Of a stretch of DNA of 64,000 bases, positions 1 to 11,832 are shown in pieces. The position numbers and the translations under genes are program-made. Where the stretch lies: contig JAGQDJ010000036.1 in the NCBI GenBank assembly GCA_022885665.1, forward strand, positions 248,001-312,000. Direction: 5' to 3'. The notes beneath the pieces are model-generated. The model saw only the letters and a list, made by a program, of their open reading frames with translations, was not told the origin of the DNA and searched no databases. The stretch is from Triops longicaudatus. Its lineage: Eukaryota; Arthropoda; Branchiopoda; Notostraca; Triopsidae. The stretch's first letter is position 1. Each line of letters begins with the position of its first letter.

Positions 1-734
1 TTCTTTCAATCGAAGGTTAATTAACGATAGCCAAGCCCTTCGAAAAAAAAGAAGAAGAAGAAAGAAAAAGAACCCCAAAACACCGTTCCTTGAACTTGAT
101 ACTGTCTTTTTCGTTTATAATTTGAAAGTTACCTTCCTTTCTATTTACTTTTTTGTCTGAAACCAGCGGTTACGGGGTGGTCTATGTTAACCCATACGTG
201 TTCCCTCCCATGTACTTAATATACAGATACGAAATTACCACATAATGAAATCAAAGTCGTTTTCAATGGGGTGAAATCAAGACTGGGAGAACTGCAAATA
301 AATGTCGTAATTAGAGGCGTCGCATGAAAGTTGTTTGAGTTGGGCAGTTTACTTAATTGTCCTTGAAATTTGCACACAGCAAGGCCTCCAAGCTTGAAAG
401 GACACAGGGAAACGCTAGCAAAGACAATGAATACAGAAGAAAGTTTGCTAACCAAGACAACTAAGATATTCCTATTAACGCAAGTTGCCGTGACATCTTT
501 TTATCGCGAGTAATGTGTTTTCACGTAACTTCTTGTTCAGAATGAACAACTGGCTTTACAACTCAGGTCAACTTTGGTTATTATAAACTTCGGAAACAAC
601 GAATATATTTCCTGTCTTTTCAAACAAGTCTATCCATTACGGCAAGGTGCTGTTGTACAACTTGTTGGTTCACAGCACTAAAATTTTCTTGCATAACACA
701 AGGGAAGCGATGAAGCTCTCGAGTGAGGGGACAC

Positions 735-947
735 TTATTCGTTATTTCCAAACGCAGCTATGTCGGATGCTCTGAAAATTTGCACAAGACGGTCGGCCTT
801 CATAGCTGGTAATTTTTTGTTTCGTTCGACCTGAGATTCTATATGTTTGATTCTTGCTTCTAGCTTGTTATTTGATTCTTGCTCTTGAGTAACAACTCGA
901 AACGACTGACTCAGTTTCATAACGTATTGTCTCTTTACGGCACACAT
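735..947 (-). CDS. Unassigned small coiled-coil ORF
   Basis: This 70-codon frame on the minus strand is rich in charged heptad-like segments (KLEARIKHIESQVERNKK) and ends in ASDIAAFGNNE and a stop. It lies just downstream of the last visible CNC exon, and an AG acceptor sits near 972, but the frame from that acceptor does not join it cleanly. It could be a small gene, a terminal exon of something else, or chance. I do not recognise the product. Confidence 0.25.
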   Translation of the reverse strand: MCAVKRQYVMKLSQSFRVVTQEQESNNKLEARIKHIESQVERNKKLPAMKADRLVQIFRASDIAAFGNNE

Positions 948-1234
948 CCATTATGAGACTTCGTTTGATTCGAAGCACCTAAACTTGTCACAAATCAACC
1001 TCACAGTCTGCCATCGTTCGTTCACAAAATAAGTTTTGATTTTCTTTTTTATTAGAATAACACTACATAGCAAAATGTATTTCCTTTACGATTGAAGATA
1101 ATTTTGTTATAAGAAGCCTCGATTATTTACGTGATTCCTTACTTGCTTTTTGGACATTTATTACGAAACCGAGCTTGAATAAGTGCCATTTTTTTGGCTT
1201 TTGTACAACAAGTGCCAAATAACCTTCCACTTAC

Positions 1235-4200
1235 CAGTTTCGGAGTCGATGACATACTGAAGCCCCGCCCACGGGTCATCTGCAGGTGAATCGTCCTCCC
1301 CCTTTGAAACGGAGCAAATCGTGTTAACCGAAATACTATATAAAACCAGTATGTTACTTTGCTTGGCGTTTCTGTCTTGGCATCAATCGCTTTCTTTTTC
1401 TCCAACAAAGTTTCTTCTCCATTGGTGGTCGATTCTCCTCCAGATGCCAAAACGTTGGCACAAGACACGCCCAAATCGACATCTTGCTTCCACAAAATCT
1501 CAATCAGTTCCGCATCCTAGGATAAAAAGCCAGAAAGTCATGAATAAAACAAAACTAGTAAAAAAGGAGCAGCACAAAAAGTACAAAAAAGAATTAAAAT
1601 TCAGCACTGGAAATGTTACAAAGCACAGATCGCACGCTGATTAAATTTTAGGATACACTTCCTACATTATGACCAAGGCGCCAAAAACACGCCCACGTGC
1701 ACCTCTACTACTTTTCATATATCCATCTCGCCCAGTTGCACTCGCTAACTCACCAAGTATCACTTCCGAAACTATTTCAAAAATCGGACAAGACGTCCAA
1801 TGAAAAAATATTCCCGTTTGCCCAAGAAAATATTTCAAAACTCATACCACGACACTGCGCAGAGTTTGATGGAAAATTTGGGTACTGCCCTTCCAGAAGT
1901 GCAAAGCTAAACTGAAATGACTTGATTTTCCGAAGTCCTGCCGCCGACCGGACCAAGAAAAAGTCCCCAAGTCAGCACAAATTTTCAGCAGTTAGGGCAC
2001 AGCTGTACAGGCATAGCCAAAAATTTCTTTTCCAAAACATCCAACAACGTAAGCGTGACACATGCATTTCCTTCCGAAACCTTGTGCAAAGCCTTCATTT
2101 CTTTTTTTCTGGCCTCGAACTCCCTGGTAAGTCAATAAAACAAAAACACACACACACACACACAAAACTCAATTCACTTACAGAAACTTAAGTTCTTTAA
2201 GTTTTTCCTCTCAACAACAAGTAATCACTGGTTAAATTTCGCTCTAGTTCACATATTTCACTTTTTTGCACGCGTCTGCGTTGACTAGTCGTGACGAGCT
2301 CGTGTGAATATAAACTGGGAGTTTTTAACCCTTTTCTAGCAGTTTTTAACGCTAGGACAGAAGTCTTAACCCGCCAAAATTCCATTCAGTACTTTCAAAA
2401 GGGCTCCAAGAAGGTGTCAAGACATGAAAAATGAATATGTTTGCCACTTTTGGGTCCCTTTTTGAGCTTCGTCTACAAAAACCATTTGCTAAATCCTCGG
2501 GAGGTCCAAGAATCACTCGCGACAGAGTAATGAACAAAGTCTGAAGGAAGGAAAATTATAGGCCTATATAGTAGTTTTGAACGTTTAATTTCTGCACTAT
2601 TTCTACTTGAATTTTCATTGTTATTATTTACTACCACGCAAGTTTGATTCCACTTATTGATTTTTTCCAATAATTGACCTATATGTTTTCTTTTACCCTT
2701 TATATTGGTACTTAACTTCGTTAAAGGTATTTAACTTTTTCAAACGATTTTTGTCTTCGTTCAGGCCAAAATTGGTAAGGATGACGCAAGTCGACACGTT
2801 AGCAAAGCGAAAAACGTGTCGCAAGTCGACATGTTAGCCGTGAGATAAAAGGAATAACTAAGTGAAAGATAAACAGCTGGACACGCACCAAAAAAAAACG
2901 ACAAAACGAAAAGACTATTTGTCAAAGAAAGAGACCATATACTACTACTACAAATTCTTGTAGTCATTTAGTCGGAGCGTTTGTCTAAATTGGGGAGGAC
3001 TTCTCCGGTTTCCTTTCTCAATTTTTCTTCCTCTAGAAAGGAGATGCGAAACTGCGTGAAACAAAAGACGAGACGAAGGCGACTTACACCGTACAAAAGT
3101 TATCTTATCGGTTGTTCAGAACAGACATCATTAAGCACGCAGCATGAGCGATATTTTACCAGCTAGAAAAGTTCATCAAAACGCGTTTTTGATCCCCACC
3201 ATCTTTTGTTTGGTACTGGAATTTTTGCTACACACCTTCAGATCCGAAATATCTCTTCAGAGGCTAATAGACATCGACCAGAACGGGCACATTATAGTCG
3301 AATCAAATTTTCGCATTTTGCGTGTACATTTTTTAAGCCAGTCGAGTTAAAGAGCTTCGGGTCAATAGCATGTGGAGACTTTTGAAGAAGATTTCGCAAA
3401 CACATCTTAAAAGTTTACGAAACTTTCGTGACTATAAAGTTTTGGTTATTTTGCGAACGTAATGTCGGTTAAAATTAATTCAAAAATTGGCTTGTTTTAT
3501 CTGAATGCAAAGTGCGTACTTTTTCGCGAACTGACCCGAACGTCGGATAACTTAATTCGGGAAAGAAAATGTTAATTCGAATAAACATCTTTCGGTCACA
3601 AGTACGTGTGATTAAACTAATGATCGATTAAACCGCGTACACATTAGAAGTCTACTGTTGTGATACTGACCAGTACCTCTGTCGACCTAACGCAAATAAC
3701 AAATACGAAAAAATCTAATTCTAAAAATAAGAAAGTTACAATGTAATACAAATTGTAAATAGTCGTTGTAAAAAGATCTGATAGCGAGAGTGGGTTAAAC
3801 CCTACCTCAAGCGTTATAATATAAACGGAAACTCGTGAATAAATCAACGTTTTGCTCTCCACTTCCATCGCATTAGCGTTGAATTTCTGTTCTCTTTAAG
3901 TATCAATAGCTGATCGAAAGCTTTGCTGATAGCTTTCTAGCGCCCAGCAATGCCAGATGAACATCGATTTCTAGAAAAGATATCCCGTTTCGCGTAGATG
4001 TAGGAGTAGTACGCTCGGCTTGTGGCAAAAGTTCCTCAGCTCTCGCAAAAACCGTCCGTAGCACGACTACAATAGGCGCAGTTACACGTGGAAACCTCTC
4101 GATTCCTCAGATGCCTCGGGCTATCGAACTTTCGTAGAATCGAAAATATACCCATAATTCGGAGTCTCTATAGGACCGATCCGAACTACGACTACTTGAA

Positions 4201-5511
4201 ATGTTTTGCTTGCATTATATTACACAGCGCCATTTAGCAAGAGCTATTTAGTGTACTACGAGGATTGAGCTTAAATTACTTCGCTGCTAATATACGCCTT
4301 ATAGATACGCAAACTTAAAGGAATAACCAATTCATTATAAATATTGTTATCAGAGCCATTTCTGGTTACAGATAATGGCACAAAAGAATTTTCGCATGAC
4401 AAAATGAACAAAAATAAAAAACAATAATAATTTGTAAGAATTATAGTTACGATTTTAAGTAAAAAATAACGTAAAATTTATTTGTAATACAAAATTTGAA
4501 AAATGTGTCTTGAATGGCCGCATAAATAAAACAAAACTAAGAATAGCAGTGAAATTAAAACAATCATGATGTCAGTCATTAATTTAAGAAGTGTAAGAAG
4601 AATTTGATAGCCATAAAATCTTACAGTTAATAATCAACTATTGAAACTGTCGCAAAACTAGTTTACTGTCGAAAAATAGCTGAATCCATTAAAAAAAAAC
4701 TTCAAGCAAATTAATCAAGTTTTTTACGGTAGTAAATTTAATTTACTAAAATAAATCGTAAAGAGAGCACTAAGACAAAAATATTGGAAGCCGATAAACT
4801 GCGAAAGTTTTCGTCGTTAAGAGAAAAAACTACCTCTTGAGACATCGCTATGGACTCGGAAATGGGACTTTGCGAAGTTTGGTCTGTTGTTCCCCTATCG
4901 GCAATACGTACATCTTCCTGTTCATCTTCGTTAAAGATCTCGTGAAGCCAGGAATGCCAGTCTTCTTCAAACTCGTTCCTTCGATCCTCATTCGAGGTAT
5001 CTGGCGCTTCTTCCTTCATTGGCTCATTTTGCTCTCGATTTCGGTCTTCGTTGCCGTCTACTACATCTGGCGGTAACTGGGGAGGACGGTTACGTAGACT
5101 GGGACCGGTCGCATTGTTGGTATGGTTGGGTACAGCTGGCTCAGGCAGCAAATTAGCTTCTTGATTTAGCAAATAATTGGCGATCGTTCTTCTGGACGGT
5201 GCGTAGAAGCCTTGAAAAGTGTTGTATCTCCCTAAAGCGTACAAATCTTCCGCCAGTTGTTCTTGATAGTCCGCTAACGCCTCTTCAGCGTATTTGTAAC
5301 TCGGGTAAAAGCCAGCTCCGACCCAGTTAGCGAGACTGTTGTGGTGCGAGGACGTTTGCATATGTGCCCAGCTTTGGCCCATCGCGAGATCGCCAATATC
5401 ATGGTTCAAATAGAGGTTGGACGGATTGGAATCGCTACGAATCAAACTCAACAATAATGTCAGGCCCAGCCAGTTGTCACCCCGCCTCAAAGGCTTCTTC
5501 AGATCGATCAT
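1235..5511 (-). CDS. cnc: Cap'n'collar/Nrf (NFE2L1-like) transcription factor, 5' coding exons; 3' part beyond left edge
   Basis: Three exons are readable on the minus strand: 4834-5511 (226 codons), 1358-1516 (53 codons) and 1235-1301 (22 codons plus one base), all with consensus splice sites and matching phases. The first exon starts MIDLKKPL and has a hydrophobic stretch (LGLTLLLSLI), as in the N-terminal ER anchor of vertebrate NFE2L1/Nrf1. It continues with Nrf1-like segments (HMQTSSHHNSL, ALGRYNTFQGFYAPSRR). The second exon carries the Neh2 DLG motif (ILWKQDVDLGVS). The third ends in SETG, where the Keap1-binding ETGE would be completed by the next exon. Nrf proteins are bZIP factors for oxidative and proteotoxic stress. 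The bZIP domain is not in the window. Family assignment is strong; exon joins are inferred. Confidence 0.88.
1517..4833 (-). other. Long CNC intron: CA microsatellite and a near-perfect direct repeat
   Basis: This 3.3-kb intron lies between the ER-anchor exon and the DLG exon of the CNC gene. It contains a (CA)9 run at 2147-2164, a 19-bp direct repeat pair at 2785-2803 and 2820-2838, and a relatively GC-rich patch near 3900-4130. I see no convincing coding exon in it. Confidence 0.5.
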
Positions 5512-7366
5512 TTTGCTGTACGGTTAGACTTGATGAGATGCGTGGACTTCCAATGACGCTCAATATAAACTGTTGTCCAAGATCAATTATTTTGTTCTGT
5601 GTAAGACTAAATGTCTCAAACCCATAATGGCAGTGTCAGCCGAAAGGTTTCAAGTCCGGAACACCAACATTCTTATGTAAAGGGATCTGTACCAGGTTTA
5701 CTTTGACAAATTCAGGTGAATTGACACGAGATTGCACTGACTTATCTGTACCAGTCACAAGTTGCTTGAGAATCACGTAATCAAAATCGTTAACTGCGTT
5801 CAGTTGGTTTCTATTTTAAGGAAAACTCATTGCATCAACTAATTCCGGCTTTTGTTGTGAACCTTTCGATGCGTCATTGGAAGTTTCTCAAGGACTGAAG
5901 GCTAGAGACACCTACCGGGCACTTATAGAGCAGGTAGCGGCAGACGAAAGACAAACGTTTTGAGTGATCAATCAACTCAGTAGTTTTTAGAATCCGAGGA
6001 CCACTACAACGTAAGACTATTTATAGTATTTATTTGCACGGGGAATTTTTCTGAGAAAATTTCCAAGCTGATGTTCAGACCTGTTAAGATGATAGTTTGG
6101 CGGCAAATTGCGCGGCGAAATATTCCACTGACTTCTAACGGGAACATTTTTCAGTAAAACATACGATTAAGCTGTTTTAGTAAGACAAAGTACATGAAAT
6201 GGTACTACAACAAAAAGAAGACTATAATGCATACATAAAACACAGCAAACACAAGCAGTAATCATGTTTTAAAATTTAAAGCAAATTTATAATAGATATT
6301 AATTTATTTCGTCATGAAAAACAAACGTAGATTAGTATTCAACAAAAAATTCAAAATCGAACGGTCAAGCTATTAAAATCATAGTAACCGACAAGGACAA
6401 TTGACAGAACAACTAAACACTTATCAAACTTGCACGAGCAACGATCAATTGGGGAATGCACTAATTTGAATATAGCATATTCTTGAAATGAGCATTGGAA
6501 CTATGGAATAGAAAACTACACTGAAAGTTGAGGATACCTTCTAAAATTTCGAAAAGGAAAGACAAAAAATGAAGAACGTTGTCATTTAGATCTACTCTGC
6601 ACTACAGGAACCTTTAATTATCATTCCACTTAAGAGTATTTGTTCATTAATACATGTTGGACCGCCTTGAAAACGTTTTAACTTCACTGACGTCAGTACG
6701 CACCTTGTCATTTTTTATTCCAAATTCAATACTTCGCTCCGTAAGAATTCAACAAAAGACAGCAGATTCGTAAGCAGACCATAGTTTTGCACCGGATTCA
6801 CAGTTTCGCAATTTAAGAGACGAATTTCTAGGAACGGTCTTTTTCAAATAGTCATAGCCTAAATGCATATTTTTAAATTATTTTTTTTTTAATTTGTTTA
6901 TAAGGCCAGTGAATTTTACCGCGAATAATGAGTATTGGTCCTAACATTTTCCCCCACTTTAAAATATAAAAGATGTAATATCATTTCTAGACCAAAGTCT
7001 CCTGTCTCCTCTGAGAGCACAATGATGTCAAACAATAGCAGAAATACGCAATTAATTATCAGAAGAAAGTAATGTTGCAGAAGTAGTCTCTATCAAATGC
7101 GCAATCACAACCTGCGCACAAATTTAGCTGGAAACCACTTCGGGGCGGCGTTCAAAAATCAAGCGCGCCAATACCGCGCAACAGGCGCACCTGTTAGTCA
7201 CGCTTAGAGGTACGTGAATGGAATACCCATCATCTCCCGGGCTACTTTCTTTCCATATTTTCTACGCAACAATTTTTCTCACAGAAAATGTACGCCAGCC
7301 CGCTTCATGTCTGTCCCGCAATTATTAATTCGAAACCCTAGCCCCCGGAGGCGTTCGGACTCTTAC
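5512..7366 (-). other. Region between the two alternative CNC start exons
   Basis: About 1.9 kb of AT-rich sequence between the Nrf1-like first exon and the Nrf2-like first exon. It should hold the promoter and 5' leader of the ER-anchored isoform. An acceptor-like AG sits 4 bases before the ATG at 5511, so that isoform probably has an upstream non-coding exon. No other coding signal was recognised. Confidence 0.4.
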
Positions 7367-7432
7367 CTCGTCCTTAGGTGTTGGAGGCCCTGGCGACAGG
7401 CTTTCCATTTGGGGCAAGTCCAGTTCAATCAT
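7367..7432 (-). CDS. cnc: Candidate alternative first coding exon of the CNC/Nrf gene (Nrf2-like N-terminus)
   Basis: A 22-codon exon begins MIELDLPQ and ends PTPKDE just before a GTAAGA donor, in phase 0. Joined to the phase-0 exon at 1358-1516 it would read ...PKDE|DAELIEILWKQD, closely resembling the start of vertebrate NFE2L2 (MMDLELPPPGLPSQQ then DMDLIDILWRQD). It cannot be joined to the 4834-5511 exon, because that acceptor frame hits a stop. The reading frame stays open upstream to 7525, so a longer N-terminus is possible. The ATG choice rests on the Nrf2 resemblance. The splice is inferred and needs transcript support. Confidence 0.62.
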
Positions 7433-8118
7433 GTTGACGCGAGTTTCTCTTCCTAGGAACATGAAGAAACGGTTTTGTGAGTCAAGCACTTGCTGTAAGC
7501 CAAAGTAAACACAAAAGCCTTTCATTCCCAGTTACCCTGCGTTTGCGTTCCCCCTACGGGCATTTTAAAGTTTCAAGAAGCGAAATCAACTCTATGGGAA
7601 TGCTGTAAATGCCATCTTCATACTTTCTACTTCTTAATTTTTCTTAATTACTGAACACGAGCTTACCTTTAAGTAGTAATAATTATAATAATCAGTAGCT
7701 GGGGGTGTTTTGTGGTATTAACTATCAGTGAAGAATTTCAAATGTTTTTGCTAGCACTAATTAAACTAGCCACAATTCCACACGTAAATAAAACCGTCTG
7801 CTTCGGGACGGACCCAATCCGGTTTTAGTGATTACATCATAGTCACATGACTTCTCGAAGCCACGCCTGGGTATTCACTACGACTTAGTGGGGTCTTGGA
7901 TTATCTCCACAATCTTTGACAGATAATTAGTTTAAAGTCATAGGGTTCACACCATACACGCAAAACGCATTTAAGAAATATATCTTGTTTATTTGTATGG
8001 CTTTTAGTACAAATTGGAGTGAAAAGAGACAAGACAGTTGTCGACTTATTACGAAGGTCACGGGAACCCGGAGATTTTTCTTTTTTTAAATGACAAGACA
8101 CATCAGTTATACATTTTT
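7433..8118. other. Intergenic: CNC 5' side and GEN1 3' side
   Basis: This stretch holds the presumed upstream region of the Nrf2-like exon and the 3' flank of GEN1. No gene was recognised. The frame continuing the Nrf2-like exon stays open to 7525. Confidence 0.4.
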
Positions 8119-11100
8119 TCATACAGGTGGCGAGATGCGCTTCCTTAAGCGCTCGCGGAGAGGCAATGGCGTTTTCCATTCAAAACTTGATGCTAAGTTT
8201 TCTTTTGGGGAACTTCGCAAAACTCTGCGCTCTGAGTTCGGCGAATTCACTTTGCTGGTGTTCGGAGTGATTTCGCGAAGATAGGGACGAGATTTTGCTG
8301 GGGGTGCTCGAGATTTTTGAGGAGTTGAATGATGAGAAGGTTGAGGGGTTAAATGGAGCGAAAGATGAAAATTGCACGGAGGATCGGATTCATCCAAAAT
8401 TTCCAAATTCAGGTTTTCGTCTTCAGATTCCGTAATAAGTGGACCGGTATCATTTTTAGGATAGGGACTCCTTGACTCGATGCGCTTCTCGAAAACAAGT
8501 TTCGATTTGCGTGAAATTATAGCCTCGACAATTATAGATAGATCCGAGTCGCTCATTGAGCTCGCGTGACTCGTTTCATGGACACTTATTTGCATCGAGG
8601 ACAACTCGTTAATTAATACGTCGTCAGGCTTGGCAGAGATTTGGGTTTCCAGGGCATCAAGGGTAAATTTCGGTTCCTCAACTCTAATTCTCCGTTGAGA
8701 TGAAAGGTATTTGCTCAAGGGTTGCGAAGATTGGGTCTGTGACTGTAGTTTCGCGAAAGCACTGGAAATCGTGGGTTGAGACTTTTGAATGGCATTTTCT
8801 TTCTTTTTGCCTGCATGTTCAGTTAAACAAAAATTTAGCGAAAATAAATAACCATATATACACAGCTTAACGTAGATAAGAGGGAAAAATAATTACGTGT
8901 TGCTTTCTGCTTCGGTTTGGGTTCGAGCGAAGGAAACGCACGAACAAATAACTGCGACGGCTCCAAGGTCGTGAAAACCGCGCAATCGGAATCAGAAGAA
9001 TTCGTATCCCACTCAACCTACACAGTAGGATTCCTTTATACACGAGTAAAATACACCCAAGACAGCTTTTTGCTTAACCAACTAAACGTTCCAGCTATAA
9101 TACAAATAAGCGTTACGGCAACGGGTCCAAAAACAACTTGGAAACAAATCACACGAAGAATTATTTAAAAACAAATTCACAACGCACGAATCTGCTAAAT
9201 GAAGTGTACAACTACACTAGATTATCAAAGTATTATACAATTAATACTCGTTTTCGTGAACGGATTTTACCTCGAAGCATTTCGCTCCTTTACGGACGCG
9301 CTCTTTAATGACTCTAATGGGTTGAATACTGGTTAGCAGAGGAGTTAAAGGTGTCCGGTTGCATACAATCCAACGCGTGACTAACGGCATTGCTTTTTCG
9401 TATGCATATTCGCGCGTCCAACACAACTTGTTTTCCATGATCGACTACAACGTATACAAGTTAGTAATCTCTCGTGTACATTGCAGACCATCTCTTCTGG
9501 TTATTCAAAAATAAAAGATTTCCCGTTAAAAAGTAGGGCCGTGCACAGGGAGCGGGGGGGGGGGGTATATCCCTTACTTCAAGGTTCGCATATTTGGAAC
9601 CTGCTCTAAAACTGCGAATAAGGAGGCAAAATTTTATAGTACCACTAAAGACGGCAGATTAGGCATAGGCCGTTTCCATCTTATCTCAGGTAAAGCTTCT
9701 TTCGAGTTCAGGAACTCATCAATAATAGAATCGAAAGGAAAACCAGGGTCTTGCGTAACTTTCTGATGTACAAGAGCTTCAAACGTTTTTTCTGAACGCT
9801 TCCTTTTTTCGAAAGAACAAATCCCATGAGGACAACAACATGCATACAATATAAGCTTACTCCACGTGCCAGTCGCATGGACATTCGTAGTCTAATCCGT
9901 GTTGTCTACAACCGTTCTGAATGTGACAAAGGTGGCATCCAGAGTTGTGTGATTTCAAAGATCCAGGATGCTTACATTGCGAGCAGTGTGGTGTTTTTCT
10001 CGCAGTTTGAGTTCCATTACTACACGGCAGATTTTTCCAAGCTTTGAACCTTTGATTGTTAAGTCAGCCATCATAGAAAAATCGAAAGGATATATTTTCT
10101 TTTACTTGTTTAGCGCCGAGCCATTGTCCCAACTTTTCAATAACTTCAACGCGGTCTCTTTTCCGATACCGGTGATACCCGGATGATAATCGCATCCTAA
10201 TAACAAAGCCAAAACGACAAGCTTATCTCGAGATAGGCCTAAGCTTTCTATGTTATCCATAGAACATTCTTGAGCTGAAAAGGATGCCGGATCAGTGGCC
10301 AAGTTTCTGTAAACGGTTCTGGCACCATATAGAAAGACATCACTATCTTCTGTGACACATCCGTCTACGACCTTTAAAGTCACGATTAAAAATAAACAAT
10401 GTATTAAACAATTTAGAACAAATAAGTTTTTACTTTATTAAGGTTCAAAAGAGCGCAAGTTTTTTCCGCTTCACCAGGGCTTTGCACCCACGGAACTCCC
10501 ATGGCGTCCAACAATGCTTGACACTAAACAGCAAGCGAACGATTCCGTGAACAAAATACAGATTAACAAAAAAAAAAAAACGTAAAGAACCATAAATTAC
10601 ATGTGGAGTAGATTATACAGAAAAATAGCGATATCTTAGCACATCAGTAAACGAAAAGCTGAAATTGTGTATATTATAACAATAACTCTATATGACAAAC
10701 TACATAAATTTACCTCCCGAAGCACAGATTTGAATTGAGATCGGTTGCCTTTGTTAGTAACAATGCCTTTTGATTGCCCAAAGCGCTCTTGGTTTCGTTT
10801 ATCCATTGTAGAAAGCTTCATTTCAGGCGCTTTGCCATCCATAATGTAGACCAAATCAATGTCCAAATCCAATAAACACGCAGTCCGAAAGAATAGGTTC
10901 CTTTACCAAAATATTTATATATATTTGCGTAGAAGCCGTGTTGGGGTATATTATATAGTCGTGAACAATATACAACTGTAAAGTATTTCTTCAGACTGAA
11001 AGATAAATTAATCTAGCAAAGTCCAGCATTAGAACACCACTGGACGGTTAAAAATAGGGTAAAAGAACGAGAATATGAATTGTTAGCTTCAAAAGATGGC

Positions 11101-11448
11101 CATATATTTAATGAGGAAAATAATTCAGTGGCTCCTACGTTATGGAAAAAATAGATAAATTCTAAAAACACAAGTCTTGCCTCGAAATTAATATTTTTAA
11201 AATCGAACACATATTCGTTTTTAAACTAAACAACATTGAATTAACTCACTGTTCAAGTAATTGCCAAACTGTCGTTTAAATGATTATTACCGTAGATGAG
11301 GTTTGGTTACTTTTGTGTGAATCATACTCGCTTGGCTGTCACAGACCCAGCAACTTAGATCAACTGCGAGTTTCATACCAGAAAGTTCTGTCAAAGGCTT
11401 ATCTTTTATTATAGGGGCTAATATGCCCCATAATTCTTTAACACCCAT
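8119..11448 (-). CDS. GEN1: GEN1 flap endonuclease family Holliday-junction resolvase
   Basis: Nine exons (11291-11448, 10714-10900, 10434-10523, 10106-10371, 9861-10049, 9643-9802, 9271-9444, 8897-9017, 8119-8810) encode 678 residues; human GEN1 is about 908. The start MGVKELWGIL is the XPG-family N-terminus, which must be free for catalysis. Acidic active-site residues are in place: D30, D74, E133/E135 in SPGEAE, and D154/D156 in TEDSD. GCDYHPGITGIGKE is the helix-two-turn-helix region. A Cys-rich segment (HCSQCKHPG...CHLC...CPCDWH) matches the GEN1 family, followed by the chromodomain region. The tail ends PLPLRERLRKR, resembling the human C-terminus. GEN1 resolves four-way junctions during recombination repair. 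It is divergent from ARMC7 across about 305 bp. Confidence 0.93.
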
Positions 11449-11688
11449 CGCTTTTAAGTCGCGAAAACAAGTTACGAACAAAATAAACTAAATTTCAAAT
11501 ATTTTCATTTATATTCTCATAGGTGGCGTTGATTATGACTTTGAGCGCCAGAATTTAATTTGTTCCACGATTGCATAAAACATAAATTAAAGCCCTTTGT
11601 TTCTATTTTCTAGAAAAAGTAGTAAATCAGTTTTCTGTGACATACGAATATTTCAAAGCATCTTAAAGTTAAAAAAGAGTTTTAAAAA

Positions 11689-11832
11689 ATGGATTTTGGA
11701 GCGCTGCTAAATGAAGCTATAGATGGCGAACCTGTTTGTATACATTTTGAAACATGTTTTCCACGCCGGAAAGGCTTGCGAAGAGGAAAGGGAAAAACGC
11801 GCCTAACCGCTTTGAATATTTACAAAAATTAG
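11689..11832 (+). CDS. Upstream ORF overlapping the ARMC7 start
   Basis: A 47-codon frame beginning MDFGALLNEAIDG starts 65 bases before the ARMC7 ATG and runs past it in another frame, ending at TAG 11830-11832. If the transcript begins upstream of 11689, ribosomes would meet this ATG first. It may act as a regulatory uORF or be untranslated. I do not recognise the peptide. Confidence 0.3.
   Translation: MDFGALLNEAIDGEPVCIHFETCFPRRKGLRRGKGKTRLTALNIYKN

Noticed and set aside
2147..2164. (CA)9 microsatellite
   Set aside because: Ordinary simple repeat in an intron; listed only within the intron description.
9554..9565. G12 run; also a C14 run at 37784-37797
   Set aside because: Simple homopolymers in non-coding DNA with no associated structure or gene.
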